31,113 bases of DNA from Marinobacterium sp. xm-d-530 (GCA_949499045.1 CATEEE010000239.1:1-31113); one strand, 5' to 3'; positions 8,173 to 16,149 are shown, counted from the first letter of the stretch. The notes: generated by a model not told the origin, from the sequence alone. Numbers and translations are program-made.

Positions 8173-8907
8173 CTAGCGCTGGTTGACGCGAGCTTCTGAA
8201 AGGTTTGCTTCAAAAGAGGCGATCGCTTCATCCGGTTTGGTTAATGTCAGTTGAATTTGAATGGGTAGTTTTGGACTTAATCGCTCAGCGTTGATGCCAA
8301 GTTCCAAATACTCATTTGGATCAAATGTCCGGCGGCTGATCAGTTTTCCTTGCAGATCTTTAAGTGAAAGTTCAACGGCAGGGTAGGGCTGGTAGAGGGT
8401 CGATTGGTTGTCGATTCTCAGTGTTACTTCAAGTGCATTTGAGTAACGAGGATGCTCTCTCACTAGGGTTTGTTCAACTATCAGTAGAGCCAGCCCCTCC
8501 TTGGCACTCAAATCACAGTTAATCTGGCTGCACGCAAGGATATAAAAGGGTCTTAAACTGGGGTGTGCGTTTAGCTTAGCTCGTTCAAACCAGAGATACT
8601 GAAGAGCTCCGAACAGGGTGCAAAGTAATAGAACTAGAATCATCAATGCGGTTTTGAAAGGTGACTCTGGTTGTGAATTAAATCGCTCTAGTACGATGGG
8701 CTCTGCTTCCAACTGCGCAAACTGTGATAGGGCGGAAGGATGTTGGATTTGTTCTGTCGCTGTCACCGGTGGTCGATCAGCGCGTCCACTCTCGGCATCA
8801 AAAATTGAGAGACAGTTGCCGCAGCGAACGCGACCATTAGCCAGGCGTAGTTGACCATCGGTCACTCTGAACTTCGCTTGGCAATCCGGACACTCTGTTA
8901 CAAACAT
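8173..8907 (-). CDS. MJ0042-type zinc-ribbon, DUF3426 membrane protein
   Basis: A 244-residue protein of unknown function. The N-terminus is a four-cysteine zinc ribbon: C6-x2-C9 and C29-x2-C32, within ECPDCQAKF and RVRCGNCLSIF. This is the MJ0042 type often found at the head of regulatory or membrane proteins. A linker leads to one hydrophobic helix at about residues 86-106 (ALMILVLLLCTLFGALQYLWF). A C-terminal DUF3426-like domain follows, which by the membrane topology would lie in the periplasm. The gene lies directly downstream of prmA, 16 nt away, an association I recall for other gammaproteobacteria. The role is not known; zinc sensing or assembly at the inner membrane would be a guess. 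Confidence 0.85.
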   Translation of the reverse strand: MFVTECPDCQAKFRVTDGQLRLANGRVRCGNCLSIFDAESGRADRPPVTATEQIQHPSALSQFAQLEAEPIVLERFNSQPESPFKTALMILVLLLCTLFGALQYLWFERAKLNAHPSLRPFYILACSQINCDLSAKEGLALLIVEQTLVREHPRYSNALEVTLRIDNQSTLYQPYPAVELSLKDLQGKLISRRTFDPNEYLELGINAERLSPKLPIQIQLTLTKPDEAIASFEANLSEARVNQR

Positions 8908-8923
8908 CTATCCCTACTTATCC

Positions 8924-9814
8924 TTAACGTTTGCGACCTGTTAAACGAACCCACTCCTCTTTGGTTGAGGGTGGTTCCATGTCAAACCACTCTGAGTAGG
9001 TGCTAATCAACTCATCTGCTTGTTCTACCAGAAGCCCTGATAGGATCAATTGGCCTCCTGATTTAACCAACTCTGCTAGGGTTGGGGCAAGCTCTTTCAG
9101 TGGCCCGGCTAGTATGTTGGCAATGACGAGATCGACCGGTTCTGACTCGAAGCTCTCTGGGAAGAATACGGGTAGACGCTCTTTATCTAGGTTGTTTCTG
9201 AGTAGATTATCTTGAGTAGCTGTCAGTGCTTGCGGATCAATATCGACACCTGACACTGCACTTGCACCGAGAAGAATGGCCGCAATCCCCAATATGCCAC
9301 TACCACAGCCATAATCGATAACCGTTCGGTTCTGCATAGAATGACTGGCTAGGTACTCTAGGCAGAGAGCAGTTGTTGGGTGAGTGCCTGTACCAAAAGC
9401 CAGTCCGGGATCAAGCATCAAATTAACTGCATTAGCATCTGGGACTTCGATCCAGCTTGGGCATACCCAAAAATTAGGACCAAACTGCATCGGATGATAG
9501 TGAGTCATCCACTCTCGTTCCCAATCTTTGTCTTCTAAAATTTCAGCTTTGAACTCTATTTTGTCGCCACCCTCAACGGACAGTTTTTGCTCGTTTAGGA
9601 AGGCGAGTGTCGACTCTAAATCATGCTCTGCTGCAAACAGACCCGTTATCACGGTTGAACCCCAGAGCGGGGTAGTGCCTAATTCAGGCTCGAAAATAGG
9701 TTGATCTTTTGCATCCTCGAACGTTACGGCAGCACAGCCAGCTTCTAGAAGAAGATCTTCATAAAACTCTGTTATATCAGGATTTGTAACAACTTTTATC
9801 TGTAACCAGGGCAT
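8924..9814 (-). CDS. prmA: Ribosomal protein L11 methyltransferase
   Basis: An S-adenosylmethionine-dependent enzyme that trimethylates ribosomal protein L11. The 296-residue length is standard. The N-terminal substrate-recognition domain starts MPWLQIKV. The methyltransferase core holds LMLDPGLAFGTGTHPTT, the SAM-binding VIDYGCGSGILGIAA, and the catalytic-loop DLVIANILAGPL, all characteristic of PrmA. The frame stays open upstream to 9853, but the ATG at 9814 gives the known N-terminus, and the extra 13 residues would be encoded inside the accC-prmA spacer. It follows accBC after a terminator, so it likely has its own promoter or depends on read-through. Confidence 0.97.
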   Translation of the reverse strand: MPWLQIKVVTNPDITEFYEDLLLEAGCAAVTFEDAKDQPIFEPELGTTPLWGSTVITGLFAAEHDLESTLAFLNEQKLSVEGGDKIEFKAEILEDKDWEREWMTHYHPMQFGPNFWVCPSWIEVPDANAVNLMLDPGLAFGTGTHPTTALCLEYLASHSMQNRTVIDYGCGSGILGIAAILLGASAVSGVDIDPQALTATQDNLLRNNLDKERLPVFFPESFESEPVDLVIANILAGPLKELAPTLAELVKSGGQLILSGLLVEQADELISTYSEWFDMEPPSTKEEWVRLTGRKR

Positions 9815-9842
9815 TCTTTTGAGCTCGCAATTTAAAGACAAC

Positions 9843-9866
9843 AAAGCCCGCAACAGTGCGGGCTTT
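9843..9866 (-). terminator. Terminator after accC
   Basis: Perfect 9-bp stem AAAGCCCGC (9843-9851) and GCGGGCTTT (9858-9866) with a 6-base loop. On the minus strand a T-rich but interrupted stretch follows (TTGTTGTCTTT), so it would end the accBC transcript 20 nt past the accC stop. The broken T run suggests partial read-through into prmA. Confidence 0.8.
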
Positions 9867-9885
9867 GGTTAGGTTGTAAGCGGGC

Positions 9886-11229
9886 TTACAGACCTAATTT
9901 CTTTTCTAAGTAATGAATGTTAACACCACCTACTTCGAAATGGGTATCACGCATGATCTCGTGGTGAAGAGGAATGTTGGTGCGAATACCATCAATAACC
10001 ATCTCATCCAGAGCATTGCGCATGCGCTGCATAGCCACTTCACGATCTTCACCGTAAGTGATCAACTTAGCGATCAATGAGTCATAGTGAGGCGGTACTG
10101 TGTAGCCCGCATAGAGGTGAGAATCGACACGGATGCCGTTACCGCCCGGTGCATGGAAACCATTGACTTTACCCGGTGAAGGCATAAAGGTTTTTGGATC
10201 CTCAGCGTTGATACGACACTCGAAAGAGTGGCCGCGTAACACGACATCTTCCTGTTTGATCGAAAGTTTTTCGCCAGATGCGATACGCAGCTGTTCTTTT
10301 ACTATGTCGACACCGGTAACCATTTCAGTCACTGGGTGTTCAACTTGAACACGGGTGTTCATTTCGATGAAGTAGAAACCACCATCTTCGTAAAGGAATT
10401 CAAACGTACCGGCACCGCGATAACCGATCTCAATACACGCATCGACACAGGACTTCAGTACTTTGGCACGTGATTCTGGATCTAGGTGTGGTGCAGGTGC
10501 TTCCTCGACTACCTTTTGATGGCGGCGCTGCAGTGAACAGTCGCGATCGTAAAGGTGAATGGCGTTGCCTTGACCGTCAGCCAAAACTTGAATCTCTACG
10601 TGACGTGGGTTCTCGAGGAACTTCTCCATGTAGACGGTATCATCACCGAAGGCAGCTTTCGCTTCAGATTTTGTAACTTGAACAGCGTTCACTAGGTGAG
10701 CTTCGGTATGAACAACACGCATACCACGACCACCACCACCTGCAGCGGCTTTGATAATGACAGGGTAGCCAATACGTTTCGCAATTTTATGCAGTGTATC
10801 GTTGTCGTTCTCAGGAAGTGGTCCGTCTGACCCCGGTACTGTAGGAACACCTGCCTTTTTCATCGCTTCAATAGCTGACACTTTGTCACCCATTAAGCGA
10901 ATGGTATCGGCTCTAGGACCGATAAAAGTGAAACCTGACTGCTCTACCTGTTCAGCGAAGCCAGCGTTCTCTGCAAGGAAGCCATAACCAGGGTGAATGG
11001 CAACTGAGTCAGTAACCTCAGCCGCTGCGATCAGTGAAGGGATGTTTAGGTAACTTTGAGCAGATTGAGCTGGGCCGATACAGACTGCTTCATCAGCTAG
11101 ACGAACGTGCATTAGATCACGATCAGCTTGTGAGTGAACAGCGACTGTTTTAATGCCTAACTCTTTACATGCTCGCATAATACGTAGCGCAATTTCGCCA
11201 CGGTTTGCGATCAGAACTTTATCCAACAT
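9886..11229 (-). CDS. accC: Acetyl-CoA carboxylase, biotin carboxylase subunit
   Basis: Carboxylates the biotin on AccB using ATP and bicarbonate, the first half-reaction of malonyl-CoA formation. The 447-residue length matches the E. coli subunit. The N-terminus MLDKVLIANRGEIALRIMRA is the classic start of biotin carboxylases. The ATP-grasp centre has the glycine-rich loop AAGGGGRGMRV, MEKFLENPRHVEIQV, and FIEMNTRVQVEHPVTE with the metal-binding and catalytic residues. The C-terminal domain begins ECRINAEDP. The ATG at 11229 has GAGGAA upstream. It lies 28 nt downstream of accB, so accBC is one unit, closed by the hairpin at 9843-9866. Confidence 0.98.
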   Translation of the reverse strand: MLDKVLIANRGEIALRIMRACKELGIKTVAVHSQADRDLMHVRLADEAVCIGPAQSAQSYLNIPSLIAAAEVTDSVAIHPGYGFLAENAGFAEQVEQSGFTFIGPRADTIRLMGDKVSAIEAMKKAGVPTVPGSDGPLPENDNDTLHKIAKRIGYPVIIKAAAGGGGRGMRVVHTEAHLVNAVQVTKSEAKAAFGDDTVYMEKFLENPRHVEIQVLADGQGNAIHLYDRDCSLQRRHQKVVEEAPAPHLDPESRAKVLKSCVDACIEIGYRGAGTFEFLYEDGGFYFIEMNTRVQVEHPVTEMVTGVDIVKEQLRIASGEKLSIKQEDVVLRGHSFECRINAEDPKTFMPSPGKVNGFHAPGGNGIRVDSHLYAGYTVPPHYDSLIAKLITYGEDREVAMQRMRNALDEMVIDGIRTNIPLHHEIMRDTHFEVGGVNIHYLEKKLGL

Positions 11230-11257
11230 GATGGAATATTCCTCTGTTGATTAGAGT

Positions 11258-11701
11258 TTAGGCAATGACAACGATTGGTTGATCAAATTCAACCGGCTGA
11301 CCATCTTCCACCAGGATGGCTTCAATCACGCCACTCTTGTCTGCTTCGATCTGGTTCATCATCTTCATCGCTTCAACGATACAGATAACGTCACCTGCTT
11401 TGACAGTTTTACCCACTTCGATGAAAGCTGGAGTACTTGGTGCTGGTGAACGGTAGAAAGTACCCACCATTGGAGAGTTAACCGTATGACCTGCTGGCGC
11501 AGCAGGCGCTGCTTCTACTGCTGCAGGGGCTGCAGCTGGAGCAGCGGCTGGTGCAGCTGCTACTGGCGCTGCGACAGGAGCGGCAACGATAGAACCACCA
11601 CGGCTAATGCGAACAGACTCTTCGCCCTCTTTGATCTCGATTTCGTTGATGTTCGACTCTTCGAGAAGTTCGATCAGTTTTTTAACTTTACGAATATCCA
11701 T
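11258..11701 (-). CDS. accB: Acetyl-CoA carboxylase, biotin carboxyl carrier subunit
   Basis: Carries the biotin that shuttles CO2 from AccC to the AccDA transferase. The 147-residue product has the usual N-terminal helix (MDIRKVKKLIELLEESNI) and a strand EIEIKEGEESVRI. A flexible Ala/Pro linker at about residues 38-70 is unusually pure in alanine. The C-terminal biotinyl domain holds the biotin lysine in EAMKMMNQI and a thumb-like segment MVGTFYRSPAPSTPAF, which is typical of bacterial AccB. AGGAG precedes the ATG at good spacing. In many gammaproteobacteria aroQ lies immediately upstream; here it is replaced by a divergent spacer and the DUF2333-ParA pair. Confidence 0.98.
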   Translation of the reverse strand: MDIRKVKKLIELLEESNINEIEIKEGEESVRISRGGSIVAAPVAAPVAAAPAAAPAAAPAAVEAAPAAPAGHTVNSPMVGTFYRSPAPSTPAFIEVGKTVKAGDVICIVEAMKMMNQIEADKSGVIEAILVEDGQPVEFDQPIVVIA

Positions 11702-12037
11702 GATGTGCTCCTGTAGCGCAGTTTAGTGATAAATTGTTGGGATATAGCCGTTAATTGCATCGAATAGGCAGATATCTATTAACAGAATCCAATAATGATA
11801 AGTTTGCATGAGACTAAAGGGGGTTGTCCAGTTGAAAGTTGCGAAAATGGTGTTATTTTCGGCGAATTTAACGCTATCCTCACGTTAATTGACTATTATT
11901 TGAGCAAAGGGTCTTTGGGTATTGAGATGCTGTTGGTTTTACCTACTCATCGACGGATTGACCCGAGGGGGTGTACAGTTCATAGTGCAGTGCAGCATTT
12001 GTGTTTTTGTAATGCTTATTGGTTTAAAAGGTAGTAT
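11702..12037. other. 336-bp divergent spacer between accB and the DUF2333 gene
   Basis: I see no convincing gene here. A short open frame at 11795-12034 has no family resemblance and no clear ribosome-binding site. The spacer holds a 7-bp inverted repeat CGAAAAT-6-ATTTTCG at 11842-11861 and a candidate plus-strand promoter near its right end. It must also hold the accB promoter on the minus strand, which I could not place with confidence. Confidence 0.7.
11958..11986 (+). promoter_or_regulatory. Candidate promoter for the DUF2333-ParA pair
   Basis: TTGACC (11958-11963, five of six consensus bases) and CATAGT (11981-11986, four of six) stand 17 bp apart. This puts a start about 45 nt before the DUF2333 ATG at 12038. 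By-eye match only. Confidence 0.4.
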
Positions 12038-13081
12038 ATGAAAAGTCTGTTTCGAACCCTGTTGGATCTCCTTGATCGCCTCCGTGAGCGCTTTGGTCTC
12101 AAGCGATTTTATCTACTGCTTGTGCCTCTAGCGGCCTACTCGCTCGTGATTATTATATTGGGTTTTCTATGGAGTTGGACACCTAATCAATTTAATGTGA
12201 AACAACTGACTGAGAGCAGCGCTACTGAACGAAATGAAGTAGTGGTGGTCGGCAGTTACACAACAACGACACTCATTGAATTGACAGAGTCGCTTCTAAG
12301 TAAACAAGGTGGCTACCTATCTAATGATCGTTTTCCTCCGGGCGTTCTCATGGATAACGTACCTAATTGGGAGTTTGGTGTACTTGTTCAGATTCGCGAC
12401 CTGAGTCGAGCCATGCGCAAAACGTTCAGTCGTTCTCAATCGCAGTCGACTGAGCAGAAAGATCTAGCCTCAGCAGAACCCAAATTACACTTTGATAATA
12501 ACTCTTGGTTGATACCCTCCAGTGAGAGTGAGTACCGCGATGCGCTAGTCTCATTGAGAGCTTATCAGAGCAAACTTTCTAGCCAAGATGAATCGCAGGC
12601 GCAATTCTATGCTCGCGCTGACAACCTTCAAGATTGGCTGGGCGATGTTTCGACGCGTTTAGGCAGTATTTCACAACGTTTGAGTGCCAGTGTTGGGCAG
12701 CGTCGTATTAATACCGATCTCGCCGGCAGCCAGGGGGGTGCACAAGCAACGGCGCAGCCTTCAGAGTTAGAAATTCAAACGCCTTGGAGTGAGATAGACG
12801 ATGTCTTCTATGAGGCACGTGGAACCGCTTGGGCACTGATTCATATATTGCGTGCTATAGAGCTGGATTTTGCACAAAGCCTTGAGAAGAAGAGTGCAGT
12901 CACCTCTTTGAAGCAGATAGTTCGAGAACTAGAGGCTACACAAGGGACCATTTGGAGTCCTATTATCCTAAACGGTACCGAATTTGGATTTTTAGCCAAC
13001 CACTCATTGGTGATGGCTTCCTACATCTCCCGTGCTAATGCAGCCATTATTGATTTGAGAGACCTTCTCTCCCAGGGGTAA
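12038..13081 (+). CDS. DUF2333 family inner-membrane protein
   Basis: A 347-residue protein I recognise as the DUF2333 family, which has no assigned function. A basic N-terminus (KSLFRTLLDLLDRLRERFG) is followed by one strong transmembrane helix at about residues 24-47. The rest is then expected in the periplasm. The best-conserved stretch is GGYLSNDRFPPGVLMDNVPN with WEFGVLVQIRDLSRAMRKTF just after. Later regions are rich in Ser/Gln and predicted helix, with LGSISQRLSASVGQRR and SLKQIVRELEAT. The ATG has AAGG and AGG runs upstream. It ends 3 nt before the ParA gene, so the two are translated from one transcript. A role as membrane partner of the ParA ATPase is inference from that spacing alone. 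Confidence 0.82.
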   Translation: MKSLFRTLLDLLDRLRERFGLKRFYLLLVPLAAYSLVIIILGFLWSWTPNQFNVKQLTESSATERNEVVVVGSYTTTTLIELTESLLSKQGGYLSNDRFPPGVLMDNVPNWEFGVLVQIRDLSRAMRKTFSRSQSQSTEQKDLASAEPKLHFDNNSWLIPSSESEYRDALVSLRAYQSKLSSQDESQAQFYARADNLQDWLGDVSTRLGSISQRLSASVGQRRINTDLAGSQGGAQATAQPSELEIQTPWSEIDDVFYEARGTAWALIHILRAIELDFAQSLEKKSAVTSLKQIVRELEATQGTIWSPIILNGTEFGFLANHSLVMASYISRANAAIIDLRDLLSQG

Positions 13082-13084
13082 TTT

Positions 13085-13852
13085 ATGCGTCGAGTAATAT
13101 TCAACCAGAAGGGTGGCGTCGGTAAGTCGAGTATCGCGGTTAATTTGGCGGCAATTAGCGCTGCGCGCGGGTTTAAAACCTTGGTAATCGACCTGGATCC
13201 ACAATGTAACTCAACACACTATCTGTTGGGCGACGATTCAGATGCGCCAGAACTCGATGTGCTAAGTTTCTTTGAGTCGGTATTGAGCTTTCAACTGAAC
13301 AAAGTCGCTGAGCAAGATTACTGTTTTGCGACCCCATTTGAACAGCTCGACATCATTCCGTGTAATCCGAATTTAGGTGACTTGCAGTCAAAGCTTGAGT
13401 CAAAGCACAAGATCTACAAGCTTAGGGATCTATGTGACGCTTTGGATGAACGCTACGATGCGATCTACATCGATACGCCGCCAGCATTTAACTTCTTTTC
13501 ACTCTCGGCGCTCTGTGCAGCGGAGCGTTGTTTGATCCCGTTTGATTGCGATGAGTTTGCACGCCAAGCACTTTACAGTCTGCTGCATAACATCAATGAA
13601 ACGCGTGAAGATCATAATGAGCAGTTGGTTTTGGAGGGTATTGTGGTGAATCAGTTTCAGCCACGAGCGTCACTGCCTAAGCAGATTATCGAATCACTCG
13701 TGGAGCAAGATTTACCTGTGCTCAATGCCAAACTGCCCGCTTCAGTGAAAATGAAAGAGAGTCATATGCTGGCTAAGCCACTGGTTCAAATGGCGGCAAA
13801 ACATAAATTGACTGAGGCTTTTAATCAGCTGTTTGATGAGATCAATCAGTAG
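13085..13852 (+). CDS. Orphan ParA-family ATPase
   Basis: A 255-residue deviant-Walker ATPase of the ParA/MinD superfamily. The nucleotide loop KGGVGKSS spans residues 9-16 with the signature lysine at K9. LVIDLDPQCNST holds the switch region (D38), and YDAIYIDTPPAFN holds the Walker B aspartate (D130). These proteins form ATP sandwich dimers that bind DNA or membrane and position cargo such as plasmids, chromosome origins or machines. There is no N-terminal DNA-binding domain, no parB and no visible cluster of parS-like sites here, so it does not look like a standard partition locus. It follows the DUF2333 gene by 3 nt and meets hpt tail to tail 4 nt away. The cargo is unknown. Confidence 0.9.
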   Translation: MRRVIFNQKGGVGKSSIAVNLAAISAARGFKTLVIDLDPQCNSTHYLLGDDSDAPELDVLSFFESVLSFQLNKVAEQDYCFATPFEQLDIIPCNPNLGDLQSKLESKHKIYKLRDLCDALDERYDAIYIDTPPAFNFFSLSALCAAERCLIPFDCDEFARQALYSLLHNINETREDHNEQLVLEGIVVNQFQPRASLPKQIIESLVEQDLPVLNAKLPASVKMKESHMLAKPLVQMAAKHKLTEAFNQLFDEINQ

Positions 13853-13856
13853 ATTG

Positions 13857-14417
13857 TTAAAGGCCTTTTACTGCAAAGATCCCTGGAGCATTGCGCCAGT
13901 AACCTTTGTAATCGAGTCCAAAACCGAAAATGTAGCGATCAGGTATGGTTAGACCGGTGAAATCAGCTTTCATACCTTCCACCGCTTTACGGTCGTGAAT
14001 TTTATCGATCAGTACAACAGACGCCACGCTTTTAGCTCCACCCTCTTTAAGGTGATTCATCACTTCGTGAAGCGTGTGCCCTTCATCTAAGATGTCATCG
14101 ACCACTAATACATCACGGCCCTGATAATCGATCATCGGTGGAACCTTCCACTCCAGTTCGTGACCAGAGGTTGTATTACGGTATCGAGTCGCATGCAGGT
14201 AGCCCGCTTCGAGAGGGAATTCCAAACGAGTCAGAAGCTGACCACAGATAACAAGACCACCATTCATAATCGTGAAGATGACAGGATCACGTTCAGCATA
14301 TTCGCCGGTGATCTCATCAGCAATCTTGTCGATCGCTTGGTTGACTTCAGAGTTTGAAAAGAGCAAGTCTGATTCAATGTAAACTTGCTTGATCTCGTTA
14401 ATATCGGGGCGGCTCAT
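13857..14417 (-). CDS. hpt: Hypoxanthine-guanine phosphoribosyltransferase
   Basis: Salvages hypoxanthine and guanine to IMP and GMP with PRPP. The 186-residue protein has the type I PRTase fold: FTIMNGGLVICGQLL early, and the PRPP-binding signature VLVVDDILDEGHTL, whose paired acidic residues hold the ribose. A C-terminal hood segment includes PDRYIFGFGLDYKGYWRN. The ATG at 14417 has GGAG upstream. It lies downstream of ppa on the same strand, but a strong terminator and a perfect inverted repeat lie between them, so it probably has its own control. It complements the de novo genes purH and purD in this window. Confidence 0.95.
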   Translation of the reverse strand: MSRPDINEIKQVYIESDLLFSNSEVNQAIDKIADEITGEYAERDPVIFTIMNGGLVICGQLLTRLEFPLEAGYLHATRYRNTTSGHELEWKVPPMIDYQGRDVLVVDDILDEGHTLHEVMNHLKEGGAKSVASVVLIDKIHDRKAVEGMKADFTGLTIPDRYIFGFGLDYKGYWRNAPGIFAVKGL

Positions 14418-14432
14418 GTTATCTCCAGAGCA

Positions 14433-14462
14433 GTTAAACTTGACTGAAGCGACAAGTTTAAC
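14433..14462. repeat. Perfect 10-bp inverted repeat in the hpt leader
   Basis: GTTAAACTTG (14433-14442) and CAAGTTTAAC (14453-14462) are exact reverse complements with a 10-base spacer. It lies 15 bp upstream of the hpt ATG, directly before its ribosome-binding site, and 12 bp from the ppa terminator. It may be a protein operator or an mRNA hairpin. There is no T run after it, so it is not a terminator. Confidence 0.85.
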
Positions 14463-14474
14463 CTGTTACCTACA

Positions 14475-14509
14475 AAAAAGCCCGACCCGCAGAGCGGATC
14501 GGGCTTTTT
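14475..14509 (-). terminator. Terminator after ppa
   Basis: A 16-base stem (14475-14490 with 14494-14509) containing one A-C mismatch and a 3-base loop, bordered by A and T runs on either side. On the minus strand it starts 10 nt past the ppa stop and ends in a T run, so it closes ppa. Confidence 0.93.
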
Positions 14510-14519
14510 AATTATCTAA

Positions 14520-15053
14520 TTACTTAGCTGATTCGTATGCTTCGGCAGATTTAATGATCGCGTCGCGAGCTGCAGCTGCGTCAGCCCAACCTTCAACTTT
14601 AACCCACTTACCTTTTTCAAGTTTCTTGTAGTTCTCGAAGAAGTGAGAGATTTGATCTTTCAGGAGTGGCGATAGGTCGTCGACGTCTTTGATGTCGTTG
14701 TAAGCCTGGCTTAGTTTCTCGTGAGGAACTGCAACCAATTTCGCGTCCTCGCCCGCCTCGTCAGTCATATTTAGGATGCCAACCGGACGACAGCGAATAA
14801 CAGACCCCGTCATTACTGGGTGTGGTGTCAGTACTAGCACATCCAAAGGATCGCCGTCGTCAGCTAGTGTGTTGTTCACATAGCCGTAGTTCGCTGGGTA
14901 GAACATTGGCGCAGCCATGAAGCGGTCAACAAAGATAGAGTCAGAGTCTTTATCGATCTCGTATTTTACAGGCGAGCTCTCAGCTGGGATCTCGATGATT
15001 ACGTAGATGTCGTTTGGCAGGTCTTTACCCGCTGGTACTTTTTCAAAGCTCAT
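14520..15053 (-). CDS. ppa: Inorganic pyrophosphatase, family I
   Basis: Hydrolyses pyrophosphate to phosphate, pulling biosynthetic reactions forward; this includes the PRPP-using steps encoded nearby. The 177-residue protein is the typical soluble Mg-dependent bacterial type, which forms hexamers. The metal-binding signature is DDGDPLDVLVLTPHPV, with the three aspartates in place. Other family landmarks are IVIEIPAES-like VIIEIPAESSPVKYEID, FYPANYGYV, and HFFENYKKLEKGKWVKVEGW near the C-terminus. The ATG at 15053 has an AGGGA run upstream. It is transcribed on the minus strand with its own terminator and probably its own promoter in the 80-bp gap from fbp. Confidence 0.97.
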   Translation of the reverse strand: MSFEKVPAGKDLPNDIYVIIEIPAESSPVKYEIDKDSDSIFVDRFMAAPMFYPANYGYVNNTLADDGDPLDVLVLTPHPVMTGSVIRCRPVGILNMTDEAGEDAKLVAVPHEKLSQAYNDIKDVDDLSPLLKDQISHFFENYKKLEKGKWVKVEGWADAAAARDAIIKSAEAYESAK

Positions 15054-15092
15054 GTTGTTTCCCTATGAACGTTTCATTAATTTCTGCGGCGC

Positions 15093-15121
15093 ATTATAGG
15101 CACCTTGCTGATATAACTAAA
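15093..15121 (-). promoter_or_regulatory. Candidate ppa promoter
   Basis: A perfect TATAAT on the minus strand (15093-15098) stands 17 bp from a weak TTTAGT (15116-15121). The predicted leader is about 30 nt. The strong -10 makes a promoter likely; the -35 is poor. Confidence 0.5.
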
Positions 15122-15133
15122 TGCTACTAAGCG

Positions 15134-16114
15134 CTATTTTTCACTTTTCTTGCGGTGGTAGGCTTTCAACATCTCTACCTCTTGTTTAGAACCTAGCGCA
15201 ACGGATACACGCTGGTGAATGTGTTCCGGGCTAAGATCCATGATCTCTTCGTAACAGGTCGATGCAACACCGCCAGCCTGCTCGATAAGGAAGCTCATAG
15301 GATTGCCTTCGTACATGAGACGTAGCTTGCCCGGTTTACTTGGGTCACGTTTATCCCATGGGTAGGTGAATATGCCGCCACGAGTGAGTAGACGATGTAC
15401 TTCGGCTACCATAGAAGCTACCCAGCGCATGTTGTAATTCTTCTCGCGTGGCCCCTCTTCGCCAAGCAACAGATCGTCGATGTACTCTTGCATCTGGGGT
15501 TCCCAGTGACGTTTGTTCGACATGTTGATCGAAAATTCACTGGTCTCTTCAGGAATTTTGACTGACTCTTCCGTCAGGATAAAGTCACCAGTATGAGCCA
15601 GCGTGAACATGTTAACGCCGTTGCCAGTGGTTAGGGCTAATACTGCAGACGGACCATAAAGAACGTATCCTGCTGCGACCTGTTTACGTCCAGGTTGGAG
15701 GAATTCATTGGTGTCCTGTTTAGCCCAAGGTTTTGGGGCTTCTATAATTGAGAAGATCGTGCCAACCGAAACGTTGATGTCGATGTTTGATGAGCCATCC
15801 AGTGGGTCAAAGGTCACAAGGTAGCGACCATCACGAGAGCCCCAAACTGGCTCTTCTTCCTCTTCTGATGCAACGCCACGGACGAGTCGATTGTCCAGAA
15901 GGACTTTTTTAATGATGTCGTTTGAAACAATATCGAGTTTCTTTTGGGTCTCGCCCTGAACGTTGGTCAGTGTGCTGGTGCCTAACACCCCCGCCAGTGC
16001 ACCCTCGCGAAGCTGCAATGCAACCTCTTTACAGGCGATCATCAATACTTCGATCACCTCTACAAGATCTGCATCGGTTTTGTTGTGCTTTAGGAAGGAG
16101 CTCAGTAACTGCAT
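15134..16114 (-). CDS. fbp: Fructose-1,6-bisphosphatase, class I
   Basis: Removes the C1 phosphate of fructose 1,6-bisphosphate, the committing step of gluconeogenesis. The 326-residue length fits class I. The metal and phosphate site is in TFDPLDGSSNIDINVSVGTI, preceded by the acidic loop ASEEEEEP. Substrate residues lie in NMRWVASMVAEVHRLLTRGG and LRLMYEGNPMSFLIEQAGG. The active-site signature follows as GKLRLMYEGNPM. The gene is divergent from mpl across a 129-bp spacer carrying back-to-back TATAAT boxes. No terminator is evident between it and ppa, so some read-through into ppa is possible. It suggests growth on organic acids or amino acids. Confidence 0.97.
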   Translation of the reverse strand: MQLLSSFLKHNKTDADLVEVIEVLMIACKEVALQLREGALAGVLGTSTLTNVQGETQKKLDIVSNDIIKKVLLDNRLVRGVASEEEEEPVWGSRDGRYLVTFDPLDGSSNIDINVSVGTIFSIIEAPKPWAKQDTNEFLQPGRKQVAAGYVLYGPSAVLALTTGNGVNMFTLAHTGDFILTEESVKIPEETSEFSINMSNKRHWEPQMQEYIDDLLLGEEGPREKNYNMRWVASMVAEVHRLLTRGGIFTYPWDKRDPSKPGKLRLMYEGNPMSFLIEQAGGVASTCYEEIMDLSPEHIHQRVSVALGSKQEVEMLKAYHRKKSEK

Positions 16115-16149
16115 TAGAGAATCTCTTGGTCGTGTGAAATATGGTGAAA

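Noticed and set aside
11795..12034. Open frame of 79 codons in the accB/DUF2333 spacer
   Set aside because: No family resemblance, no clear ribosome-binding site, odd composition for a protein, and it covers the likely DUF2333 promoter.
13085..13852. Chromosome partition (parABS) locus
   Set aside because: No parB gene or parS-like repeats nearby, and the neighbours are not those of the usual gidAB-parAB origin region.
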